In this document: positions 23,698 to 38,200 of the stretch, piece after piece
Layout: each line of letters opens with the position of its first letter
Position numbering within the stretch: the stretch's first letter is position 1
Assembly (NCBI GenBank): GCA_001600415.1
Contig: BCJX01000005.1
Span: 618,109 to 682,108, forward strand
Direction of reading: 5' to 3'
Length of the DNA stretch: 64,000 bases
Source: Pascua guehoae
Taxonomy: Eukaryota; Basidiomycota; Tremellomycetes; Trichosporonales; Trichosporonaceae
The notes under the pieces: model-generated
The model's database searches: none
What the model was told of the DNA's origin: nothing
What the model saw: only the letters and a program-made list of their open reading frames with translations
Translations under genes and position numbers: made by a program

Positions 23698-25540
23698 GAA
23701 GAAAGGGAGGGGGGGGGGGGTGGTGGTGGTGTTGGGCGAAAGGGACAAGGACGAGAAGTGAGACGATGGAGTGTGGTGGTGTCGAGTGGAGAGAGGGAGG
23801 GAGAGGGAGAGATCAACGATGGATGTCTCAAGTGTCCCAGCACAGTGACGTGCAGGCAGGCAGCCACAGGCAGGCGGGTGCAGGCAGGCAGGGGCCACCC
23901 AGCCAGAGGCGCCGGCCAAGGCAGCGAGCACTGGGACAGCTAGCCATGAGCGGGTGGGTGAGTGGGTCAGCCAGGGACCTGGTGGCGGCTGCCTCAAAGT
24001 TACCCTTTCGGGCAATTTGGTATTTGGCCAACCACCCCCCTATTGTCACCAACATTTACAACGCAGCAACAACATGCAACAGCAAAACGCGTATGTAGCT
24101 CTGTAGCATGTACATAGTAGCATTCTGCCACGTTTGGAGTGCATATACATTACTCTGACGGGTGTGCACAACGTGTACAAACATACATCTGCATGCCGTG
24201 CGGAAAACAATACCAGACAAGGCTTGCTTTCACCCATGGGCCTTGCTGCATGCTGCACAGACTTGCACAGACTGCAGACTGGTCCCACCCCACGCGTCTT
24301 GTATGGTTTTCCTCCGCCTCCACATTGGGTCTCCTCTGGGGCTCACCCACCACCACCACCACCACCACCACCACCAGACGCCACCACATGCATGCAAGCC
24401 AAAGCGGCAAACGCGCAAACGCCTCATACCCAGTGCGCAGGACCACTGTGTGGCGTCTTTGCACATGTAGAAATGGTGTTTGTGTGTTTTTCTATTCCCA
24501 AGCTTTGCTGTTTGACACCCAACACCGTCATTGGTGCACTGGTGGTGGTGGTGGGTTGTTTGCAGAGAATCAAGAGGAGTCGTCATACAAACCCATTCCT
24601 GGCTCACGCCTAGACATGCTAGGCGAGCGATCAAGGCGCGTTTGGGATGACAGGCGCGTAAGATCAAACAATCATAAACGCGCCTAATATATTACCTAAG
24701 CTAATGAGCACGTGTTGTTCCCTATGGATGTTAGGTTCCGCTGGTCTGTTACCCTGAGTAGTGTCTCTTTTGATTTGTATTACCCCGATAGACCCCGATA
24801 GGGGATGGATGCCGTTGGCTTGTTGCTTTGCATGCTTTGGGCAGTGGGTGGGTGGCATGGGTGGGCTTGGCTCACGGGGGGGGTGCGAACCGAACAGACA
24901 CCAAAGAAAGGGACAAAGGAAAAAGGAAGGGCAAAGGGAACAAAGGGACAAGGTTGCCGCCTGCAGCCTGCCAGCTGGCCAGCTGGCCAGCTGCCTGCCT
25001 GGCGCGCTTGCTTGGTAGCTTGGTGCATGGTGGATGGAGTGTGGAGTGGAGGTGGCAACGATGCATGGCATGGGTGGGTGGGTCTGTTCCTGTGGTCTGT
25101 GGTCATCCCCGTCCCTCCCTCTGATCCTTCTGGCCCTGCCATCAGTCCCCCCCGTCCCCGCCCCCCCTCCCTGCCCACGGGTCGTCACTACCGTGCCGCT
25201 GATTAGGTGTGTGTGTGGTTGGTTGGTTGGTCGAGTCCAATCTGATCAACGACCAACTGCCTGCTCAACCTCACTCCTCCTTTACCCTCACCTCACCTTA
25301 CTCGCCTCGCCCTCCCTCCCTGCCTAGCCCTGGTGCCGTGCCGTGCCGTGCCACCCACCCAAGCCACCACCACTTCGCCTCCCCTTCCCTCCACCTCAAC
25401 CGTACAACAGACAACGCTCAACCCCCCCGCGCCACAACCACCACCACCACCACCACCACCACAACGTGACACCACAAACTACTTTACCACCACTTCATCA
25501 CATTCAACTCACAACCACACCCACAACCACTACATCATCC
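23698..25540. promoter_or_regulatory. Shared divergent promoter region of GAL83 and SNF1
   Basis: 1843 bp between the two start codons; no gene seen. It holds a poly(G) stretch close to GAL83 (23708-23718), a (CCA)n run at 24348-24376 and another at 25437-25461. A threefold CCAGCTGG tract near 24968-24992 makes a strong palindrome with E-box-like CAGCTG cores. Both 5' UTRs should lie here. No transcription start can be fixed from the sequence alone. Confidence 0.6.
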
Positions 25541-28133
<2,593 letters not shown>

Positions 28134-28463
28134 TAGATAATCGTTGTAGCTTTACGTTGTGTTTGTTTCTTGCTGCAACGTTGTGCATGTTAGGCGTAGG
28201 AGAGAACCGATGGGTGGAGGTTGCATGAATGAGTTGCATGGGTGCGGTTTGCGGTGCCACAAGGTGGAGTGGGAGTGTGTTTAAAATGTTACCCCCACTT
28301 AGGGTCTTCCACGTCCATCCCTGCATTACACGCGCGGCGCTCCCCTCCCATGTTGCAACCAACTGCGGCCTCCACGTCCATTCAATCCGACACGACCGCC
28401 TTTGACTGCCATCCACTCTCAACAATCCTAGTCCACACGCAGTGCCAGACGGCCTAGTCCAGA
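28134..28463. other. Spacer between SNF1 and RET2; no gene seen
   Basis: 330 bp holding the SNF1 3' UTR and the RET2 promoter; the genes are in tandem. No repeat or motif stands out. Confidence 0.6.
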
Positions 28464-30681
28464 ATGGTACGCCGGTAGAGAGGAGCTCACTCGGAGCCCA
28501 TACTGACGCGCCAGGTCGTCCTCGCCGCATCAATCTGCACCCGGAGCGGCAAGCGTGAGTTGCTGCGTCGGTCATCGTGTACAGGCCGCGGCACGTCACC
28601 GTCAAGTACCCAGCTCACACCACAGCGCTCCTGTCGCGACAGTTCCGCCCTATCCCACGCTCGCGCATTGAGAGCTTGCTCGCGTCGTTTCCAAAGCTCA
28701 TCCCGGCCAACGCGCAGCACACGACGATTGAGACGCCGGATGTGCGCTTTGTGTACCAGCCGTTTGAGGAGCTGTACGTGCTGCTCATCACCAACAAGGC
28801 GAGCAACATTTTACAGGTGAGTCGGGAGTGTTGTGGGTGCAGAAGCAGTCCTGACACTTGTAGGACATTAGCACGCTGCAGCTTGTTGTGCGGCTGATTG
28901 CGTCTCTGACGCCGGCCATGACCGAGGGGGCGATCCTGCACCACAGCTTTGACCTGCTGTGCGCGTTTGACGAGGTCGTGTCGCTGGGGTACAAGGAGAA
29001 CGTGTCGCTGTCGCAGGTGCGCAGTGTGCTCGAGGGCGAGTCGCACGAGGAGAAGATTCAGGAGATTATCGCGCGCAACAAGGAGGCCGAGGCAAAGGAG
29101 GAGCTCAAGCGGCGCGCCAAGCAGCTCGAGCTGCAGCGGCGCGAGCAGCAGCGTCTTGCGCAGGGCGGCGGCGGTGGCTCGCGGCTTGCGGGCGGGTTTG
29201 GCAGTGGTGGGTATGCGCCCGTGTCGTCGCAGCCCGACTTTGCCGCGCCGCAGCGCGAGGCGTACCGCGCCCCGTCGCCCGAGCCGCCCAAGCCCGCCTT
29301 CAAGGGCTCGGGGATGAAGCTCGGCTCGAAAAAGAGCCGCCAGAACGACCTCGTCAACCAGCTCGGCGCAGAGGTCGACGACTCGCCCGCGCACTACGAC
29401 GAGCCCGCTGCGCAGGCAGCCGCGTACCACCAGCCACCGCCTGCCGCCGCCGCACACGCGCCCGCACACGCAGCCGCGGCGTCGACAGCAGCCTACACGG
29501 TCGTCCCGGCCTCGATCCTGCCAAAGGCCACCCCCGGCGACATCCACGTCACCATTAAAGAGTCGCTCGCCGTCTCGCTCCTCCGCGACGGCGGCATTGA
29601 GAGCTTTGAGCTCAAGGGCGACCTCGACATTCGCGTCGCAAACCCCGCAGCATCCAAAGCAAAGCTCGTCCTCGCGCCAAACGACTATGCAGACCTCCAG
29701 TTCAAGCAGCACCCCAACGTGGCAAAGTTTGCCCCCGCGGGAGACAAGGTCATCCAGCTCAAGAATGCAAATCGCGCATTCCCAGTCGGCCAGGGTCTTG
29801 GTGTCCTCCGCTGGCGCCTCACGACAAAGGACGAGAGCCTCGTGCCGCTGGCCGTTACGGTCTGGCCCCAGCCGCGCGGCGACGGCTCGAGCGATGTCGC
29901 CATCGAGTATGAGCTCGAGGCGAGCCATCTGACGCTCGAGAATGTGGTCATTGCGGTGCCTATTCCGTGAGTACGAGGCCGTACGAGGCAGCGCAGCTGC
30001 CGAGTGCGGCCGACTGTGACTGAGTCCACGGAGTCGACTGAGTGGACTGAGTGTACGGAGTCGACTGAGTGCGACTGAGTGTGACTGAGTGCGACTGAGT
30101 GTGACAGAGTCGACTGAGTGCGACTGGGTGTCCCCCCTCCACTCCACTCTACCCGTCATTCTCGATATCGAGCTGCTTCATTTGCCATGGTATCTGAGCG
30201 TCATTCACCATCCAATTCCCGTTTACTCGGGGCATTCACCCACGTGGCACTCGATGAGTCCGCTCGGCGTATTTGGTTCATCCCAGCTACAGCAGCCACA
30301 AAGAGCATGTACTCGGCTGCCTTACGCGACCCACCCTATCCCTCCTCCCCTGTGACCCAACTCTTCATGACCACCCCCATCTACACCCCACTGACACGCA
30401 GCCCCAACGCCCAGCCAGAAGTCACGGGCGACGGCGACTACACGATCGAGCACGACGCCTTTGTCTGGAACGTCGGCACGGTCGACGCCGACAACTCGTC
30501 GGGCTCGCTCGAGATCCACTCGGACGGCGGCGCCGACGCCTTCTTCCCCGTCAACGTCGGCTTTGCCGCGTCCGCGTCGCTCGCCAACCTCGACGTGGCC
30601 AGCGCGCTCCTCCCAGACGGATCCACCACGCCGTTCACCGAGGACAAGATTCTCACCGTCGCAAAGTATGAGATTGTCTAG
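28464..30681 (+). CDS. RET2: Coatomer subunit delta (delta-COP)
   Basis: Part of the COPI coat for Golgi-to-ER transport. Five exons: 28464-28466, 28515-28554, 28626-28816, 28864-29966, 30402-30681; 538 aa, the family length. Exon 1 is the ATG alone, supported by the join to [13 protein letters not shown], the conserved N-terminus. Then come [20 protein letters not shown] and [20 protein letters not shown] (longin-like domain), and a charged helical region ([20 protein letters not shown]). A Gly/Ala/Pro linker follows. The C-terminal mu-homology domain contains [20 protein letters not shown] and ends in AKYEIV. Intron 4 (435 bp) holds a GACTGAGTG minisatellite. Neighbours give no functional hint. 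Confidence 0.95.
30015..30130. repeat. Minisatellite in RET2 intron 4
   Basis: About ten units related to GACTGAGTGY or GTCGACTGAGTG, 10-12 bp each, beginning 49 bp after the intron donor. Confidence 0.85.
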
Positions 30682-32096
30682 AGGGGCGAGGCGCGGCGTG
30701 GCGAGCGGCGAGGCGGCGAAGCGGCGACGCGGCGACGCCCGTCAGGCGAGGCGTTCGTACCAGAGATTAATCGGTACGGACGCGCCCGCCTCGCTGAGAC
30801 GCCGCCGCGGGCGGGGGACGATGGCCGCCCATACCAGTACAGTAGCTGTAGAAAATGATGCACGACTAGGACACCGGGGTGGACGTTGGGGCGAGCGAGG
30901 GGTGGGTGGCAGGTGGGATGGCGGGCTGTGGAGGTTGGGGAGATGGCAGTGCTCGGGAGTGTGTGGGAGTGTATGGGAGCGTTGGGAGCGGATGGGCGCG
31001 GATGGGACCGTAGGACTGACAGACACTAAGCCAGACCCATGAACAGCAGACCATGAACAGCAGACCATGAACAGCAGACCATGAACAGCAGACCCACAAA
31101 CAGTGACCAGCGGGTACTGTGAACAGGAGTGTTTGTTCAGACGGCCGTAATTGCCAAGTCGGCGCTGTGGGCTGACAAGCCGACTCATCTCCTTGCGTTC
31201 CACGCCATCCCCGCCATCTCCTTCCGTTACGACATCCCAGCGGGGAACCTTAGGTGACCATTGACTACAGGTGTTACCACACCCAGAGCCAGCCCAGTCC
31301 TGGCCCCAAGGTGAGGCAAGCACGTCCAAACCTCGTCGGGATCCGAGACGCATACACCGAGACCCTAGACTCAGCCGACAGTCGTCGACGCCGACCTGAA
31401 GCTTGCGGCAAGCCGGGCAGATGTGCTAGGACACCAGTGGGAGTTGGCCAAACCGCAACCTCGCTCAGACGCATGGCATGGACGCGGGCTCGGGCACTGT
31501 ATGGGCCTGACTCGGCGCCTGGCGGCCAGCGGGCCGCCTGTGGTCTCTACTGTAGAGGGCGGGCACGCTGGCTGATGGCAGAGGGCAGATGGCAGAGGGC
31601 GGGGGTCGTGGGGATACAGCGTTACCGGGATTGGGCTTGTCTGCCCGTTGCACGCGAGGTCGCGCCGCGCCGCCGCGGGGTCCAGCGTCTGGTCCAGCGT
31701 CCGGGTCGACATCTCGACGGTGGGCCCGGGATGGGCGTGACATGGCTCATGTACCGTACTGTCATCACTGGGTATACGGGTGCCGTGCAGTCGTCGTCGC
31801 CCTCTGTCCGCCCGGCGACCCCCTGCGACAGAGCGCGATAAGGCCTCCGGCCTCTGCTGTTACAATCTCCAAGCTCCAAGCCAAGGTGTGCAGAGACGTT
31901 GGGCCGAGATTTCCGACCTGCCTTGTCGCAGATCACGTGCTCGGACGGGCACCGCGGCGCCGATCACGCACGTTGCACGCTGGCCAGCCAAATGGATCAA
32001 AAATAATCGTGGCTGCGGGCACCATGGTGGAATCGTTGCAATCGTTCGTTGCATTTCTCGACTTTTTGTAATCTCAAAACACACATAAACACAAAC
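30682..32096. other. Long spacer; no gene seen
   Basis: 1.4 kb between RET2 and the adenine phosphoribosyltransferase gene (tandem). It contains short GGCGACGCGGCGA repeats just after RET2 and a 14-bp tandem repeat at 31038-31094. I found no coding region with domain or splice support. Confidence 0.6.
31038..31094. repeat. 14-bp tandem repeat
   Basis: Four copies of CATGAACAGCAGAC in the spacer downstream of RET2. Confidence 0.9.
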
Positions 32097-34368
32097 ATGT
32101 CCGACGTCGCGTTCCTCAAGTCCAAGCTTGGTGTCCACCCGGGTTTCCCCAAGGAGGTACGTTTGGGCCGGGCTAGGTGTGGCTGCGTGTGGTGTGTGCA
32201 GGAGGGTGTGCCTGTGGGCTTGGGGCCAGGTATGGTGTGGTGTGGTGTGGTGTGGTGTGGGGTCTGGGTCTGGGGTGTGGTGTGTGCTGTACAGCAGTGC
32301 CATGGTATCGCGCCCAGTGTAGCCCGTCTGCGCCCACGAGCGCCTGCGCCGGACGTCCCCGTGTCCTGCGTTGACGACCACTGGCACCCAGCTGGCCATG
32401 TGAGCCGGGCTGTGAGCAGAGGTGTGAGCTGTGAGCAGAGGTGTGAGGTTGCGGCTGTCTGCCTCGTGCGGTGTGCCGGATCGCGGCGTGTGAGGTCCAT
32501 ACCACCGATGCCCACACCTCGGCCTACGGCGGATCACGGCCATTTGCACTGGGACACTGGCACTGGGGTTGGGGACCTCGAGGCCTCGAGGGCGACGGTT
32601 CGACGTGTGCCGATGCGGAGGCGCGCTTATCGCGCGTTGTTGCGCTTGGGGGGATGTTGATGGGTACTCTCATCTGCGTCTCGTTACCGCCCGCCTTCGG
32701 GTCGGCTTTGCACGGCATCATCCTCACACCTTCACTCACCCTCGTCTTCCCCTCCTCCCCCTCATCCTCCTTGTCCTCCTCCCCCTTTCCCACTTCCTCT
32801 TCACCCCTCCCCCTCCCTCTCTCCCGCCTTTCTCTCCTCCTCCCCCGGCTCCCACCCTGCCACCCTCTCCCCGCTTTCTCTCCCCCCCTCACCCTTTCCT
32901 ACCCCACCTCCCCTTTGCCCCGTCCCCTTGCCTAACCCCCTCCCCCCCCTTTGCCTACCCCCCTAACCCCAGGGCATCACCTTCCTCGACATCTTCCCCC
33001 TCCTGCGCGACCCGTACGCCTTCGAGACACTCATCACCCACCTCCTGCACCACATTACGACGACCGTCGGCCGCCCCGACGTCATTGTCGGCCTCGACGC
33101 GCGCGGCTTCCTCTTTGGCCCGATCCTCGCCATGCGTCTCGGCGCCGCATTCGTGCCCGTCCGCAAGGCGGGCAAGCTCCCCGGCGTTTGTGTGTCGGCA
33201 GAGTACCAGAAGGAGTATGGGACGGACCGGTTTGAGATGCAGGCCGACGCGATCCAGGCGGGGCAGACGGTTGTTGTTGTTGAGTGAGTACGGGGNNNNN
33301 NNNNNNNNNNNNNNNNNNNNNNNNNNNNNNNNNNNNNNNNNNNNNNNNNNNNNNNNNNNNNNNNNNNNNNNNNNNNNNNNNNNNNNNNNNNNNNNNNNNN
33401 NNNNNNNNNNNNNNNNNNNNNNNNNNNNNNNNNNNNNNNNNNNNNNNNNNNNNNNNNNNNNNNNNNNNNNNNNNNNNNNNNNNNNNNNNNNNNNNNNNNN
33501 NNNNNNNNNNNNNNNNNNNNNNNNNNNNNNNNNNNNNNNNNNNNNNNNNNNNNNNNNNNNNNNNNNNNNNNNNNNNNNNNNNNNNNNNNNNNNNNNNNNN
33601 NNNNNNNNNNNNNNNNNNNNNNNNNNNNNNNNNNNNNNNNNNNNNNNNNNNNNNNNNNNNNNNNNNNNNNNNNNNNNNNNNNNNNNNNNNNNNNNNNNNN
33701 NNNNNNNNNNNNNNNNNNNNNNNNNNNNNNNNNNNNNNNNNNNNNNNNNNNNNNNNNNNNNNNNNNNNNNNNNNNNNNNNNNNNNNNNNNNNNNNNNNNN
33801 NNNNNNNNNNNNNNNNNNNNNNNNNNNNNNNNNNNNNNNNNNNNNNNNNNNNNNNNNNNNNNNNNNNNNNNNNNNNNNNNNNNNNNNNNNNNNNNNNNNN
33901 NNNNNNNNNNNNNNNNNNNNNNNNNNNNNNNNNNNNNNNNNNNNNNNNNNNNNNNNNNNNNNNNNNNNNNNNNNNNNNNNNNNNNNNNNNNNNNNNNNNN
34001 NNNNNNNNNNNNNNNNNNNNNNNNNNNNNNNNNNNNNNNNNNNNNNNNNNNNNNNNNNNNNNNNNNNNNNNNNNNNNNNNNNNNNNNNNNNNNNNNNNNN
34101 NNNNNNNNNNNNNNNNNNNNNNNNNNNNNNNNNNNNNNNNNNNNNNCCCCCTCCCTCCCCCCACCACCTTGCACAACCCCCATCGTGACTCGCACTAACA
34201 ACCAGCGACCTGATCGCGACGGGCGGCTCGGCCGCGGCCGCCGGCGAGCTCATCTCCAAGGCGGGCGGCAAGACGCTCGAGTACGTCTTTGTCGTCGGCC
34301 TGCCGTTCCTCAAGGGCCACGAAAAGCTCGATGCGCCCAGCTACGCCATGGTCGAGGCCGAGGACTAG
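32097..34368 (+). CDS. APT1: Adenine phosphoribosyltransferase
   Basis: Purine salvage enzyme: adenine + PRPP gives AMP + pyrophosphate. Three exons: 32097-32156, 32973-33283, 34206-34368; 177 aa, the usual size. Motifs are complete: HPGFPKEGITFLDIFPLLRD, VGLDARGFLFGPILA, FVPVRKAGKLPG and YQKEYG. The PRPP loop VVVVDDLIATGGSA is rebuilt by joining GA at the end of exon 2 to CGACCTG at the start of exon 3. That join shows the assembly gap (33296-34146) lies wholly within intron 2, so the protein is complete. Intron 1 is 816 bp and ends in about 240 bp of almost pure pyrimidine, unusually large for this window. Confidence 0.95.
33296..34146. other. Assembly gap (851 N)
   Basis: Run of N inside intron 2 of the adenine phosphoribosyltransferase gene. 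It starts 12 bp into the intron, after CGGGG, and resumes in a C-rich stretch (CCCCCTCCCTCCCCCC). The real content may be a homopolymer or simple repeat like those seen elsewhere in the window. No coding sequence can be inferred. Confidence 0.95.
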
Positions 34369-35277
34369 GCGAGGGCATAGCGTGGTCGAGGGATGGGCGA
34401 GAGGGTGAGAGGGCGAGTAGACGGGCTGTGCTTCAGTCTGATCTGCTGCCTCGCATCGCTTGGTCTTACCTTCCAGACGCGGGTGCGGTCGGCGCCGAGC
34501 CGGCTCAGCACGGCTCAACACCTGCTGCTCGCACATAGACGCGAGAGATATAGACGTGCCTCATGCATGTGATACCCGGGGTCATGGTGCGCGCAGGGAG
34601 ACGATACGGGGGTCATGGAAGCGCCTGCGGGTACCGTGCGCCAGAGACATGAACGTGCCTGCATGGATACGATATGGACAGATTGTACGGTGACGGGTAT
34701 GCCGTGGTGGTATCGCAGGGGTGGGTATGGACATGGTGGACATGGGCGCGCGCGGGCGCGGCGCAGTCGTGGACACGGACAGTTGGCTTTGTGGCGGGAG
34801 GCGGTAAAGTACAAGCTCGAGCCGTGGCGGCGCAGCAGGCGTCGGGCGGCCTGCAGTCACTGGCGCGGGAGCACGTCAATGTGCCCCTGGTCGCACGCGC
34901 TGGGTCGTGTGCGCGGCGTCTGCATCGCACACACAGCCATGGGCGCCGCTTCCCTGCCGCGCTGCTGCACTTGCTCGCCTCGCTGCTGGATACGCTGCTC
35001 TGCCGCTCACAGCTCACTCCGCTCCTACAGCCTCGCTCGCATGCCTTTTCGCTTTCTTGCACTGTTTCTTCTTCTCGTCTCTTTCATCGTTCATGGTCGT
35101 GGGCTCGGGGTCGTGTCGCACAATGAGAATGGAAATGGTACTGTACAGTTGCTTGTGTTGGTGTGGATGCGCTCGCATTGGGGTGCGCTCGGCGGCTCGG
35201 CGCGCTCGCTTGGTCGTGCTGTAGAAAGACGAGACTGTGTGTCCTCGGGCCGTGTAAAGACGAGGGATGGGCGGGGA
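34369..35277. other. Spacer; no gene seen
   Basis: 909 bp between the 3' ends of the phosphoribosyltransferase gene and the 1276-aa orphan. Open frames on both strands lack any recognisable feature. Confidence 0.6.
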
Positions 35278-38200
35278 CTAGAGGTCGACGAGGCTGACGT
35301 ACGGACGCGCGCTCGGGGGCCGCGGGACCGGCCAGCGGTCGGCGCGGAGCGCGCCGTGCTCCTTTGCCTCGATGTCGCGGAGGAGGGGGTTGAGGGGAGG
35401 GGGGTTGGTGGCTGAAGCGGATCCGGAGCCGGACGCCGACGCCGACGCAGTGGCCGAGGGAGAGGCAGAAGTAGTAGCCGCAGGGGACGCGGCCGCAGAG
35501 GTCGACGCCGATGCCGAGGCCGAGGCGACCGAGCGTGATACAAGCGACGAGATGACCCAGGACGGCGGCGAGGTCGACGGCGACGCGAGTGAGGGCGGGG
35601 GCGATGCCAGCGACGGAGATAGCGGGAGCGACGCACTCGGCGACTCGGACGCAGACGAGAACGACGGCGCGAGCGAGCCAAGTGTTGATTCGGGCGCCGA
35701 CGTCGACGTCTCAGACTCTGACGAGGTCGAGGACCCGTCGCCGCCGTCGTCGTCCCAGTTCCACGTCTGCCACGTTCCGGGAACAACCGTGTCGGTGCTT
35801 CCGCGGCGGGACGGCGGCTCAAAGACGGTATCGACGTCGCCATCGGTGCCAGTGTCGGACGCAACAGTCGCCACGTCCGAGGCGGGGGAGATATCGGTGC
35901 GGGCGTCCGTGTCCACCGACGCAGGGGCGAGCAACTCTGCGGCATCGGTAGAAGAGGGTCGGTCCGTCGCGGCAGTGCCCGTCTCGGTCGCCGCTTCGGC
36001 CGCGGCCTCGGCTGCGAGTTCGGCAATGGTGGCACTCAGAGCCTCGGCGGCGGCCTCCATCTGCTCCTCGGGAGATCGCGAGTCTTCAGCAGTAGCGGAC
36101 GTGTCCGAAGCAGGGGGGTTGCTGTCAAGGGCCAGCATGGTGGCGTTCAAGGCCTGAAGGGCGGCAGTCATGTCCTCGTCCATAGACGGCGAGTCGGTCG
36201 CAGGAAGGCGAGTGATGGAGGTAGCAGCCATGGTAGCTCCCAGAGTGTCCATAGCGGCGGCCAGGTCGTCAGTAGCGACACGCAGATCTGGGGCCTCCAC
36301 CTCTGTCGCGACCGTTGGCGTTGGCACGCTGTCCTGGGTGGTATCTGCGGCTATCACCTCCTGGGCGGTAACAGTGACAGGTGCGACCAACGGCGACGGC
36401 GACGGCCCACCAGAGGGCGGAATGTTCATCTCGCTTATCTGGGGCGTTTCAGGCCCCGCAGCGTTGCCGCGACCTTGGGCGGCTGCGGGCGCCTCATCAT
36501 CCTGCGCTGCAGGCTCCAAGGCCGTAGCGGAGGCTTCGCGGGTCCGCAGGCGCCCGATACGTCCTTCAATCGAAGAGCGCTGGGGGATGTCGAACGATGC
36601 TGTATTAAGAAAGTCATTCCAGCTGCGAGCCGACGAACCCATCGTGTCGACCACCTCCGAGACGGTGGGCGGACCAGTGGGAGCGGACCCTGGGCGGGCA
36701 GTCGGGGGCAGAGCTGGGGTGAGGACAGGAACACGGGACGAACGCGGTGGTGCACCCGGTCCGGCATTGGGTGCTGGCGGATGGATGGGCTGAAGGGGCT
36801 GGACGGCGGGCATGGGCGGCGGCGCCGGAGTCGGAATGTGGCGCAAGATGGGAAATGGAGGGAAGTCCATTTCCCGCGGGGGCTGGAGGTCTGCGTCGTT
36901 CCCATCGCTCTCGTTGAAGTCATCCCAATCGCGCTCCAGCGCCTGGTTGCTTTCACGTCGCGCTTCACGCAGAGCTTCCGATCGCTCAATGAGCTGGAGG
37001 AACTCGCGGCGATCGGCGGCCCAGTCGTCTTGACCCTGCCCATCATCGCGCGGGCCCTCGTACAAAAAATCGCGGTAGTACTCGTACTCCCACTGATCCG
37101 TCGTGGTCTCCGCGGCCGGCGCGGGGGCAGCGCGGGGGTTGCGGTTACGCTCCCGCTCGATGCGTTGGATGAACCGCTGCTCCATTTCGTCCAGGTCGCC
37201 GCGGTTGCCACGCTCAGTGACACCGCCACCGCCGACGCCGCGGTGAACGTGCGGGAATGGAGGCCAGCGGAACATTTGAGGGCCGAGGGCGAACCGAAGC
37301 GCGTCGGTCGGGGCACGCGCCTCGGGAGACTCGTGGACAGCACCACGGTCACCGCGACGCACTGCACGACGCACAAGTAGCGTCCACAGCTGGTGGCTCA
37401 CCTCCATGTGCCGCCGCATGGCACCCGCACGCACATTGCTAAACTCGTTGGGTACTTGGCCCATCAGTGCACGGGAACGCTCAGCGTCCAGCGCTGCATT
37501 CCACTCGCGACTGGTTTCATCGAGCCGGTGCTGAAGGCGGTGGATCTCGCGGTCGTAGGCTGCAATCGTCGCGGCCGTCGCAGTGCGCAGAGCCCCAGCA
37601 CCGGTGAATGCCCCTGGACGAGTCGCAGGGTTGGTATCGGCCACACGGTGGGACGGGCGGGGCACACTCGGGGCGGCCGTCGGGACGCGACGGGGTTCGG
37701 TAGGCACTTCGAGGTTGGTGCCAGGGGTAGTGGTGGCTGCTGTGCGTGACCGGCCATGCAGACGCTCTTGGGTGTTGTGGACGACAAGTGCACGCGTCGT
37801 CGCCGACCCCCGGGGCACGCCCGCCCATATTTCGGCGCGTGTGGGACGAGCTACTTCGGCGATAGACGTTGATGCAGGCGATGCCGGAGACGCTGGGGAC
37901 GGCGGAGACGACGAGGTCGTGTCTGACAGCGATCCAAGGCTCAGCGGCGTGATGCTCTCCAGACCATGAGGACCGAGTCGCGCCCGACCGCCACGCACAA
38001 TAGGATACGGCGTAGTCCATGTGCGAGGCGACAGACGCGGTTGTGATGGTGACGACGCTGGAGCGGTCGTTCCGTCTCCGGCTGGATCACTCGTATCAGG
38101 CGGGGTGATGGCAACATCCGGGGTCAGGCCTGCGGCCGTGACAGTCACGGTCGAGACAGTGTCCCCACTGTCGGTGGTGCGTGTTGTGTTTGTAGGAGAT

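Noticed and set aside
31038..31094. CRISPR array
   Set aside because: Direct 14-bp tandem repeat without spacers in a eukaryotic genome.
33284..34198. Long open frames made largely of X across the N gap
   Set aside because: They exist only because N is read through; they carry no sequence evidence.
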